Shown one piece after another: positions 24,815 through 32,129 of a stretch of DNA of 64,000 nucleotides. How positions within the stretch are numbered: position 1 is the first letter of the stretch; the number at the start of each line of letters is the position of its first letter. The notes under the pieces were generated by a model. It was not told where the DNA came from. It saw only the letters and a program-made list of their open reading frames with translations, and did no database searches. This DNA comes from Streptosporangium lutulentum (GTDB lineage Bacteria; Actinomycetota; Actinomycetes; Streptosporangiales; Streptosporangiaceae): positions 744,001 through 808,000 of the forward strand of contig NZ_JAUSQU010000001.1 in assembly GCF_030811455.1 (NCBI RefSeq), given 5' to 3'. Made by a program: the position numbers and the translations under genes.

Positions 24815-27451
24815 TTACACCTCCTTCAGTGACTCGTAGGAGCGAAGCCGCTCGGCGGGTTCGTGCGCAGGCAGTGCCGTGGACAGGGCTCCTGCGCCGC
24901 CGGGCGGCTCGGTAAAGGGGAGGAACACCGGGCGCTCACTCAGCGCGGTGCTCACTGCGAACAGGACTCCGGCCGTGCCGGTCGCGAAGTCCATGGAAAG
25001 CCTGAACAGTTGGTTTCCGGGGAAGGCCAGCCCGCCGCCGTAGGGCAGCGCGTGCCAGCCGAGTCCGCGGATCTGCTCGGCCAGGTCGATGTCGGGATCG
25101 TGCGGTGCGGGTCCCAGTCCCGTGCCCAGGGTCGCGACCATGCCGGCCCGGCCGGTGAACAGCCCCGACTGCACGAAGTATCGCCCCTGGGTGACGAGCC
25201 GGCAGGCGCCGAGCGCGGTCCGGAAAGCCTCGTCCTCGCGGTGGGCCAGGTAGCGGGCGAGGACCAGGGCGATGCCCACGGAGCCCTCGTCCAGGTAGGG
25301 GAGGGTGCGCCAGCCCTGGGTGACCTGGAGCGTGCCGTCCTCGCTGGAGGAGCACCGCCGCAGGTCCTGCCGGAGGGCCACGGCCGCCCGGTCGAGCAGC
25401 GCCGTGTCACCGGTCCGCTCGTAGGCGTGGAGGAAGAGCAGCGCGGGGCCCGCGGAGCCGTACATCAGCCCGGCGCGGGGATTGGCGCCGCCGCTGATCT
25501 CCGGCACGTCGTCGGGTCCGCCGAGCCTGTCCGAGCAGATGTCGACGATCCGGAGCCCCAGCTCGGTGAACGTCGCCTCGCGGGCCGTCCCGCCCAGGTG
25601 GAGGAGGTTCAGCCCGATGCCGGCGAGCCCGCCGAACAGGCCCAGTTCGAGCGAGTCCCACTTCTCCCGCAGGCACAGATCCACGGTGTCGATCGCGTCC
25701 TGGCGGTGTCCGAGCAGGTCCAGGACGTAGGCCACGCCGTGGAGCCCGTCGTAGAACCCGATGCCCGTTCCCGGATCCGGGGCCGGCGCGCGTCGGCGCA
25801 GCCAGTCCTCGTACTCGGGGAGGCGCGGTGCCCCGGCGGCGTCCAGCGCGTAGAGCACTCCCGCCGCGCCGTAGGCGAGGCTCACGCCCCCGCCGGGCTG
25901 GAACTGGGCCACGTCGCCGGGGAAGAGCCGATCCTCGCGTTCGGGAGTGGCGCTCGCCAGGATCGCCCGGCACATCGCCTCCCTGATCTGCGGCCAGCCG
26001 TCCCGGCCGAGCCGGGGCAGGGGTCGCACCGTCATCGGGTCGGCGCCGGCGATGGTCCGGACGGCCTCGTCGATCACCTCCGGCGCCACGGGGAAGGTCT
26101 CGGTGATGAGCCCGGCCAGCTGGACCACCTTGGTGCGGTCCAGAGGCAGCATGATCGTGAGCTGGGGGGCGAACAGTCCCAGGCAGAGGCAGGCGAGGGC
26201 GTAGGCGTCGATGTCGACGCCGTGTCTGCCGGGCGGCGCGCTGAAGGCCGGATGGCCGAGGGCGGCGCGGGCACGGTCAGCGGAGAGGGTCGCGACCTCG
26301 TAGTCGATCAGAACCAGGCGGCCCTCCCCACTGATGAGGATGTTGCTGGGGTGCAGGTCCCCGAAGACCACTCCCCGCTCGTGCAGCGACTCGACCGCCC
26401 GCCGGACCTGAGGGAGCGTGTCGAGCACCCACGAGGTGTATTCGGCGAGGGTCTCCTGGTCGCAGTTCGCCCGGGTCAGGGGGTACTTCCGCACGAGGAG
26501 CCGTTGCAGCGGGTTGCCGTCGACGAATTCCTGGACCAGGAAGTGGTGCTCGCCGAGGGTGAAGTAGTCGAGCAGTTGCGGCACCGAGTCGAGTCCGGCC
26601 AGGCGATCCAGCATGTCGCGTTCGTGCGCCAGGCGCGTCACGGAGTCGCGGCCCGCGGCGTCCAGTCCGGCGTGCGGGCGAGCCTCCTTGAGCACCACCT
26701 GCTCGCCGCTGCGCGTGTCCCGCCCGAGATACACGCCTCCGCCGTTGGAGAACTGGATGACGCTCTCGATCTCGTACGGCAGGCCGTTGGTGGTGACCGC
26801 GTTGCGGGCCGCCAGATGAGGTTCCAGGAACGCGGGCAGCGTCATCCAGGACGGCAGGCTGAAGGACGGCCCCCGCACGTCGGGGACCAGCCGCCCGTCG
26901 ACGTCCTCGATGGCGAGCACCTGCTCGCCGTTCTCACCCAGGCAGTGCCGCGCCGCGAAGCCGCCGTACCGCACGAAGAGCGGGCCCTCGCCGTAGCGCA
27001 GATCGCTGAGGATATAGGGCCCCTCGACGCCCCGGAGCAACTCGTCGAGCTCCTTCAGCGTGAGCTCAAGCTGGGTCTCGTCCAGGGGGTAGATCGTCAC
27101 GAGCTTGCCGCTGGACCCGCGGGGGGCGGCCTTGGAGTTCAGCATGGTCATGACCGAGCGGCTGCGCAGGAACTTGAACCCGATGCCGCGTGGCACGCAG
27201 TAGTCCCAGACGGTCTCCACGGCGCGCTCGGCGTCCTCCAGGCACGCCGACACATGGATCTTCCAGCCCTGTGACGGCGTCTGGCCGGCGAGGGGCGCGT
27301 AGTGCATCCAGGTGTCGGTCGCCTGGTGCCCCCAGCCGTCCGGAACATCCCGGGCGGTCAGCGCAAAATCGGGGTGATTGCCTCGGCGGCCGTCAAGCGT
27401 GTCATAAAAGAGCGGATCCGCCAGGCAGTAAAGCTCATACTGGTCATCCAC
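24815..27451 (-). CDS. lanKC: Class III lanthionine synthetase LanKC
   Basis: The 878-residue, three-domain protein has a GTG start with a GGGAG ribosome site. Lyase-like domain: 1-210. Ser/Thr kinase domain: about 220-500, with Lys255 in VVLKEA, catalytic loop FGDLHPSN (363-370, Asp365) and DYE at 383-385 in place of DFG. Cyclase domain: about 510-850, lacking the Zn ligands of class I, II and IV cyclases (no clear WC-x-G and CHG), which fits class III instead of IV. It phosphorylates Ser/Thr of the core with GTP or ATP, eliminates phosphate to dehydroamino acids, and closes lanthionine or labionin rings. It lies immediately upstream of three precursors. Confidence 0.94.
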   Translation of the reverse strand: MDDQYELYCLADPLFYDTLDGRRGNHPDFALTARDVPDGWGHQATDTWMHYAPLAGQTPSQGWKIHVSACLEDAERAVETVWDYCVPRGIGFKFLRSRSVMTMLNSKAAPRGSSGKLVTIYPLDETQLELTLKELDELLRGVEGPYILSDLRYGEGPLFVRYGGFAARHCLGENGEQVLAIEDVDGRLVPDVRGPSFSLPSWMTLPAFLEPHLAARNAVTTNGLPYEIESVIQFSNGGGVYLGRDTRSGEQVVLKEARPHAGLDAAGRDSVTRLAHERDMLDRLAGLDSVPQLLDYFTLGEHHFLVQEFVDGNPLQRLLVRKYPLTRANCDQETLAEYTSWVLDTLPQVRRAVESLHERGVVFGDLHPSNILISGEGRLVLIDYEVATLSADRARAALGHPAFSAPPGRHGVDIDAYALACLCLGLFAPQLTIMLPLDRTKVVQLAGLITETFPVAPEVIDEAVRTIAGADPMTVRPLPRLGRDGWPQIREAMCRAILASATPEREDRLFPGDVAQFQPGGGVSLAYGAAGVLYALDAAGAPRLPEYEDWLRRRAPAPDPGTGIGFYDGLHGVAYVLDLLGHRQDAIDTVDLCLREKWDSLELGLFGGLAGIGLNLLHLGGTAREATFTELGLRIVDICSDRLGGPDDVPEISGGANPRAGLMYGSAGPALLFLHAYERTGDTALLDRAAVALRQDLRRCSSSEDGTLQVTQGWRTLPYLDEGSVGIALVLARYLAHREDEAFRTALGACRLVTQGRYFVQSGLFTGRAGMVATLGTGLGPAPHDPDIDLAEQIRGLGWHALPYGGGLAFPGNQLFRLSMDFATGTAGVLFAVSTALSERPVFLPFTEPPGGAGALSTALPAHEPAERLRSYESLKEV

Positions 27452-27598
27452 GACATTCTCCCTGCTGTCTTCCAGAAGAGAGACTTACGGATAACCCGAG
27501 GAATCACTAGTTACAAACTAAACCATTCATATGTGCGAATCTCACAGGTCTAGTCGTGACGGTGTGAGCTACCTGCGCTTTTATGGTGGATGTGAAAG
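27452..27598 (-). promoter_or_regulatory. Promoter region of the lanKC operon
   Basis: This 147-base region lies between the kinase stop and the lanKC start and is clearly AT-richer than its surroundings (actagttacaaactaaacc). It contains an inverted repeat, CTCACA at 27541-27546 and TGTGAG at 27563-27568, which may be a binding site for the response regulator. No exact -35/-10 pair is assigned. Confidence 0.5.
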
Positions 27599-28357
27599 TT
27601 ATTCGGGAAAATTAACCGGCAATTCGGCGATCAGGACAAACCAGCCGTCCTCGCCGGCTGTGACGCGCACCGTGCCGCCGAGCTTGCCCACGCGGTGCCG
27701 CAGATTGCCCAGGCCACTGCCGGTGGACTCCGTCTCTCTCCCGGGAGCCCCGGAGCCGGCCCTGCCGTCCGCCTCGTCGCCGGCTCGCCGGTTCGCTCTG
27801 TCGTTGGCGATCGTCAGCCGTAGACGGCCGCTGTGCTCGGTCAGCTCGATCGCGCATCTCGTGACCCCGCTGTGCCGCAGCATGTTCGTGACGCTCTCGC
27901 GGACCACGGTCCCCAGCGTGGCGCTCACGTCTCCGGGCAGGTCGGTGACGTCCATCCGTACCGAGCAGTAGGCCCCGAAGTTCGACAGGAGGGTCTCGGC
28001 CCGCATCGTCTCCCCCTGGAGCGAAAGCTGCCGATAGACGGTCGACACGTTCCGTACGGCGTGCGTGGCGTGCTGCACCGCCTGCAGGATCTCGCTCAGC
28101 TCCCCGCGCAGGCGTGGGTCGCCGGCCGCGTGCCGGTAGGCCAGCTCGCTCCTGATGGAGACCAGCCAGAGCCAGTGCCCCACGAGATCGTGTACGTCGC
28201 GGGCGAACTGCTCCTGCTGCTCCTGTGCCAGGGCGACGGCGCCGTCCTTCTCGGCGCGGAGCCGTCTGATCCGCAGCGTCAGAAAGATCATGATGCCCAG
28301 TGAGATCAGGAAGATCCCAATGGCGACCATTCCGGCAAAGCTCGTGGGATGAAACAT
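27599..28357 (-). CDS. HisKA_3-type sensor histidine kinase of the lanthipeptide locus
   Basis: The protein has 252 residues. A single membrane segment near 8-28 and almost no extracellular part make it a minimal intramembrane-type sensor. The histidine box is FARDVHDLVGH (His56), the phosphotransfer residue. The ATPase part has VRESVTNMLRHSG (N box) and GSGLGNLRHRVGKLGG (G box). It probably senses the cell envelope or the export state and phosphorylates the regulator at 18170-18826. The gene reads toward lanKC with a 147-base gap. The extra Ala/Gly/Arg stretch near 185-210 is a low-complexity insert before the G box. Confidence 0.9.
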   Translation of the reverse strand: MFHPTSFAGMVAIGIFLISLGIMIFLTLRIRRLRAEKDGAVALAQEQQEQFARDVHDLVGHWLWLVSIRSELAYRHAAGDPRLRGELSEILQAVQHATHAVRNVSTVYRQLSLQGETMRAETLLSNFGAYCSVRMDVTDLPGDVSATLGTVVRESVTNMLRHSGVTRCAIELTEHSGRLRLTIANDRANRRAGDEADGRAGSGAPGRETESTGSGLGNLRHRVGKLGGTVRVTAGEDGWFVLIAELPVNFPE

Positions 28358-28464
28358 CTACCGACTCTCACCGGTGGAACGGCACAGACGATAATAAATT
28401 AGAAAATTTTCAGCCTTCGGGGTAGGGGCGATACTCCAGGTTATCGGCAGACCAGAAAGAATCA

Positions 28465-28494
28465 TATCGAACCATGCCATAGCATGCTTCGATA
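28465..28494. promoter_or_regulatory. Inverted repeat upstream of the sensor kinase
   Basis: TATCGAACCATGC (28465-28477) faces GCATGCTTCGATA (28482-28494) with a 4-base centre and a single mismatch. It lies about 108 bases before the kinase start in an AT-rich 290-base gap. It is a plausible operator; the cognate regulator is not identified. Confidence 0.5.
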
Positions 28495-28619
28495 ACGTAT
28501 TTAATCAGCTGCGAGCGCTCCGACGGCTCCCGCCTCCGTCGCGAGGTGAGGCGCCGGAGTGGATGCCCCCGGTGCCGGACGCGGTCACCGGGGAGACGAC
28601 CGGCCCCCCGCCGGGCGAT

Positions 28620-28652
28620 GGGTTCTCAGCGGGTTCTCAGCGGGTTCTCAGC
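28620..28652. repeat. Three exact 11-bp repeats over the M50 protease stop
   Basis: GGGTTCTCAGC occurs three times in tandem. The stop codon of the M50 gene is inside the third copy, so slippage here would leave the protein unchanged. Confidence 0.85.
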
Positions 28653-29361
28653 CGAAATCGAGCGGCACCGGAGACAGCAGCCAGGCGCCGCCCGCCAGGG
28701 AGGCCGCCGCCACGAGCAGGAACAACAGCACCCAGAACCCGCCGGGCAGGAAGGTCAGCCGGGCCAGCTGGTCGGCGTCGGAGTCGGGGGCGCGGCCGTG
28801 ACGCCGCTTGCGCTGCAGCTCCATGATCGGCCGGAAGCCCCCGAGCAGGAGGAACCAGACCGCCAGATAGGCCAGGACCGCGTCCATGTCGGGCGCCGCG
28901 TACCAGGTGAAGGCGAAGATCGCGCCACCGGTGACGAGCAGGCTCACCACGCCGAACAGGTTGCGGATCATCAGCAGCATGCAGAAGAGCAGCCCGATCA
29001 CGAGGGTGATCAGCACCGTCACGTAGCCGGAGGAGGTCAGCCACGCCCCGCCGAGCCCCAGCAGGGACGGCGCGACGTATCCGGCGGCGGCGGTCAGGAT
29101 CATCCCGGGACCGGTCGGCCTGCCCCGGGTCAGCGTGACGCCCGAGGTGTCGGAGTGCAGCCGGATGCCCTGCAGCTTGCGCCGGGTGAGCAGCGCCACC
29201 AGCGCGTGCCCGCCCTCGTGGGCGATCGTGATCAGGCCCCGGGAGAGCTGCCACGAGGTGGACCATGACACCACGACCAGTGCGGCCAGCGCGGACAGCA
29301 GCACGACCAGCGGGGGAGGCCCCGCACCGGCCGTGGTCAGAGTCACCCAGACCTCGGACAA
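28648..29361 (-). CDS. M50-family membrane metallopeptidase
   Basis: The 237-residue protein starts from a TTG at 29361. The zinc motif HEGGH (48-52) lies in the second membrane region. At least six hydrophobic segments are present, including VLITLVIGLLFCMLLMI and the C-terminal FWVLLFLLVAAASLAGG. The second metal ligand appears to be in the FTWYAAPDMD region. It resembles M50B-like proteins, which cut substrates within the membrane. It is monocistronic, reading toward the lanthipeptide kinase gene but separated by 290 bases, so I do not assign it to that locus. Confidence 0.87.
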   Translation of the reverse strand: MSEVWVTLTTAGAGPPPLVVLLSALAALVVVSWSTSWQLSRGLITIAHEGGHALVALLTRRKLQGIRLHSDTSGVTLTRGRPTGPGMILTAAAGYVAPSLLGLGGAWLTSSGYVTVLITLVIGLLFCMLLMIRNLFGVVSLLVTGGAIFAFTWYAAPDMDAVLAYLAVWFLLLGGFRPIMELQRKRRHGRAPDSDADQLARLTFLPGGFWVLLFLLVAAASLAGGAWLLSPVPLDFG

Positions 29362-29444
29362 CGTTCACTTCTCCTTCTCGGCGTCGGAGCAAAGCGTCCC
29401 ATGGGAGGTGGTCTGCTCGCGATAAAGTCGTGGCTGTGCGGAAC

Positions 29445-30365
29445 ATGATTCCGGAACTGACGGACGCCGAAGCCTCCACCTGGTGGCGCGATCTGGGCCT
29501 GCCCGGTCTGGCGGATGTGCACGTCCATTTCCTGCCCGAGCGCATGGAGCGCCGAGTCTGGCACCACTTCGAGAACGGTGGCCCGCTGATGGGGAAGGGG
29601 TGGCGGATACATTACCGGGTGTCCGCCGAGGCGCGGGTCGCGCGGCTGAAGGACCTCGGGGTGAAGGTGTTCTCCGCCCTGGCGTACGCGCACCGGCCCG
29701 ACATGGCCGAAAGCCTCAACGCCTGGACGCTCGACTTCGCCCGCCGTACCCCCGGATGTCTCCCCTCGGCCACCTTCTACCCCGAGCATGGGGTCCTCGA
29801 CTACGTGCGGGACGCGCTCGACCGCGGTGCGCGCGTCTTCAAGGTCCACCTCCAGGTGGGCGACTTCGATCCCAGGCTGAAGGAGATCGACGAGGTGTGG
29901 GGGTTGCTGGCCGAGCGGGGTGTCCCGGTCGTCGTCCACGCCAGCTCGATCCCCCTGCCCGGCCGGTGCACCGGCCCGGAGCCGATCACCGAGGTGCTGT
30001 CCCGCCACCCCCGCCTGCCTGTGATCATCGCGCATCTCGGCATGCCGGAGTACGACGAGTTCTTCGAGGTGGCCGAGGCGTTCCCCCACGTGCGGCTCGA
30101 CACCACGATGGCCTTCACCGACTTCTCCGAGCGCCGCATGCCGTTCCCCGCACGCCTCAAGCCGCGACTGCGTGACCTCGGGCTGGCGGGCAAGGTCCTG
30201 CTCGGCAGCGACTTCCCGAACATCCCGTATCCCTACGCGCACCAGCTCCAGGCGCTGGAGCGCCTCGACCTCGGCGACGACTGGCTGCGAGCGGTGTGCT
30301 GGGACAACGCCGACCGTCTCCTCGATCTCGCTCCCGACTACACTCGGCCACCAGGCCAGGGATGA
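29445..30365 (+). CDS. Amidohydrolase family protein (TIM-barrel)
   Basis: I chose the ATG at 29445 (MIPELTDAEASTWWRD), giving 306 residues; GTG codons 9 to 18 bases upstream are alternatives. The metal motif H26-V-H28 occurs in LADVHVHFLPERM. Further ligand candidates are KVHLQVGDF, VVVHASSIPLP, IIAHLGMPEYDEF and LLGSDFPNIPYPY (Asp). This is the amidohydrolase_2 (ACMSD-like) pattern of decarboxylases or hydrolases. Substrate unknown. The following SnoaL-like gene starts 13 bases downstream, so they are probably co-transcribed. Confidence 0.88.
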   Translation: MIPELTDAEASTWWRDLGLPGLADVHVHFLPERMERRVWHHFENGGPLMGKGWRIHYRVSAEARVARLKDLGVKVFSALAYAHRPDMAESLNAWTLDFARRTPGCLPSATFYPEHGVLDYVRDALDRGARVFKVHLQVGDFDPRLKEIDEVWGLLAERGVPVVVHASSIPLPGRCTGPEPITEVLSRHPRLPVIIAHLGMPEYDEFFEVAEAFPHVRLDTTMAFTDFSERRMPFPARLKPRLRDLGLAGKVLLGSDFPNIPYPYAHQLQALERLDLGDDWLRAVCWDNADRLLDLAPDYTRPPGQG

Positions 30366-30378
30366 TCGGGAGATATTT

Positions 30379-30852
30379 GTGAACGAGGAGAACGTCGCCC
30401 TCATCAAGAGGTTCTACGACGCTTTCGGGCGCCGCGACGCCGACGCCATGGAACGGTGCTACCACCCCGACGCGACCTTCGGCGATCCCGTCTTCCAGGA
30501 TCTCGAAGGCCGGGACAAGGTCATGGGGATGTGGCGGATGCTTCTCGGCCGCAGCGCCGACATCACCGTGACCGCACGCGACATCACCGCGCAGGACCAC
30601 GAGGGCACGGCGCACTGGACCGCCCATTACACCTTCAGCCAGACGGGCAGGCCGGTCGTCAACGAGGTCGACGCCCTGTTCCGCTTCGAGGAAGGACTGA
30701 TCGTCCGGCACCACGACGAGTTCGACTTCAGGCGGTGGTCGAGGATGGCCATGGGAAAGCCGGTCGGGCTCCTCTTCGGCTGGACCCCGATGTTTCGCGC
30801 CACGGTCAGGGGCAGGGCGACGCAGTCACTGCAAGAGTTCATGAAGGCCTGA
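30379..30852 (+). CDS. SnoaL-like (NTF2-fold) protein
   Basis: A GTG start 13 bases after the amidohydrolase gives 157 residues. The cone-shaped fold signature is visible: VALIKRFYDAFGRRDADAMERCYHPDATFGDPVF, a typical SnoaL N-terminus, cut here only for reading, with aromatic/polar residues later (YTFSQTGRPVV, FRFEEGLIVRHHDEFDF). Members act as small polyketide cyclases or hydratases, or have no known activity. No pathway is evident. Confidence 0.85.
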   Translation: MNEENVALIKRFYDAFGRRDADAMERCYHPDATFGDPVFQDLEGRDKVMGMWRMLLGRSADITVTARDITAQDHEGTAHWTAHYTFSQTGRPVVNEVDALFRFEEGLIVRHHDEFDFRRWSRMAMGKPVGLLFGWTPMFRATVRGRATQSLQEFMKA

Positions 30853-30865
30853 CGGGGAGACGCGT

Positions 30866-32008
30866 GTGACCGACCGGCGAGTGCGTGGCCTGCGGAGCCT
30901 GGTCCGCGGACGTTCCGGCGTCGTCCGCGACTCTCCCGAGCGGTCGATGGACCCCCGCTCCACGGACGACAAGCCCATCCCGCCCCGGTCGCACATCATC
31001 GACAACGCGATCTACGTGAACGGCTGCCGGACCACGACTCCCGAGTCGCTGCCAGAAGCCTTCAAAAGCCTGAAGAACACTCCGGGCAGCATGGCCTGGA
31101 TCGGTTTCTACCGGCCCGAGGACGCGGTGATCCTCAACGTCGCCGAGGAGTTCGACCTGCACGAGCTGGCGGTCGAGGACGCCATCGTCGCCCACCAGCG
31201 GCCCAAGGCTGACCGCTACGGGGACACGCTGTTCGTGGTGCTCCGCCCGGCCAGATACCTCGACGAGGCCGAGGAGGTCGACTTCGGCGAACTGCACGTC
31301 TTCGTCGGCCACAACTTCGTGATCACCGTACGGCACAGCGAGGCCCCCGACCTCTCCCAGGTCCGCAGCCGGATGCAGGACGACCCCGAGCTGCTCGGCC
31401 AGGGGCCGCAGGCGGTGCTCTACGCCATCCTGGACGCGGTCGTGGACGGCTACGCCCCCGTGGTCGCCGGCCTGCAGAACGACATCGACGAGATCGAGGT
31501 CCAGGTCTTCGGCAACGAGCCCGGCGTCTCGCGCCGCATCTACGAGCTGTCGCGAGAGGTGATCGAGTTCCAGCGGGCCACCCAGCCGCTGCTCGGCATG
31601 ATCGAGGGTCTCATCGCGGGGGCGGTCAAATACGGGGTGGACGGGGAACTGCAGCGATACCTGCGCGACGTGGCCGACCACGCGATCACCGTGGCGGAGC
31701 GGGTCAGCGGCTTCCGCCAGATGCTCCACGACATCCTCGTGGTCAACTCCACCATGGTCGCCCAGGCCCAGAACGAGCACATGACGAACCTCACCGAGGC
31801 CAGCAACGCCCAGAACGAGGAGGTCAAGAGGATCTCCGCCTGGGCCGCGATCCTGTTCGCGCCCACCCTCGTCGGAACCATCTACGGCATGAACTTCGAC
31901 GTCATGCCCGAGCTTCACTGGGCGTGGGGCTACCCGTTCGCGGTGCTCCTGATGGCGGGGGTCTGCACGACCCTGTACATGGTGTTCAAACGCCGCGACT
32001 GGCTGTAG
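30866..32008 (+). CDS. corA: CorA-type magnesium/cobalt transporter
   Basis: The protein has 380 residues. The N-terminal cytosolic alpha/beta domain (about 45-200) and long stalk helix lead to two C-terminal membrane helices. The signature GMN motif is at 341-343 (TIYGMNFDVMPEL). The loop after GMN is longer than in E. coli (MNFDVMPELHWAWGYP), as is usual in actinobacteria. CorA pentamers mediate Mg2+ uptake. No M-box riboswitch was seen upstream. It starts 13 bases after the SnoaL gene. Confidence 0.95.
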   Translation: MTDRRVRGLRSLVRGRSGVVRDSPERSMDPRSTDDKPIPPRSHIIDNAIYVNGCRTTTPESLPEAFKSLKNTPGSMAWIGFYRPEDAVILNVAEEFDLHELAVEDAIVAHQRPKADRYGDTLFVVLRPARYLDEAEEVDFGELHVFVGHNFVITVRHSEAPDLSQVRSRMQDDPELLGQGPQAVLYAILDAVVDGYAPVVAGLQNDIDEIEVQVFGNEPGVSRRIYELSREVIEFQRATQPLLGMIEGLIAGAVKYGVDGELQRYLRDVADHAITVAERVSGFRQMLHDILVVNSTMVAQAQNEHMTNLTEASNAQNEEVKRISAWAAILFAPTLVGTIYGMNFDVMPELHWAWGYPFAVLLMAGVCTTLYMVFKRRDWL

Positions 32009-32081
32009 GCGTCGAACACCGGGACCTGTCGCGAGCGCCGGGCGCCGGACCGGCGGCGGGAAGGTCCTCGACCCCGGGCGA

Positions 32082-32105
32082 GCCCGCCGCCGGGCGGTGG
32101 CGGGC
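32082..32105. terminator. Stem-loop between corA and the E1 gene
   Basis: GCCCGCC (32082-32088) pairs with GGCGGGC (32099-32105) in the 121-base convergent gap. It probably serves as a bidirectional terminator; no T tract is present. Confidence 0.5.
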
Positions 32106-32129
32106 CGCTCCGGCAGCCGCGGGCCGGGA

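Noticed and set aside
24815..27451. Class IV lanthipeptide synthetase
   Set aside because: Its cyclase domain lacks the zinc ligand motifs of class IV, and the precursors fit class III.
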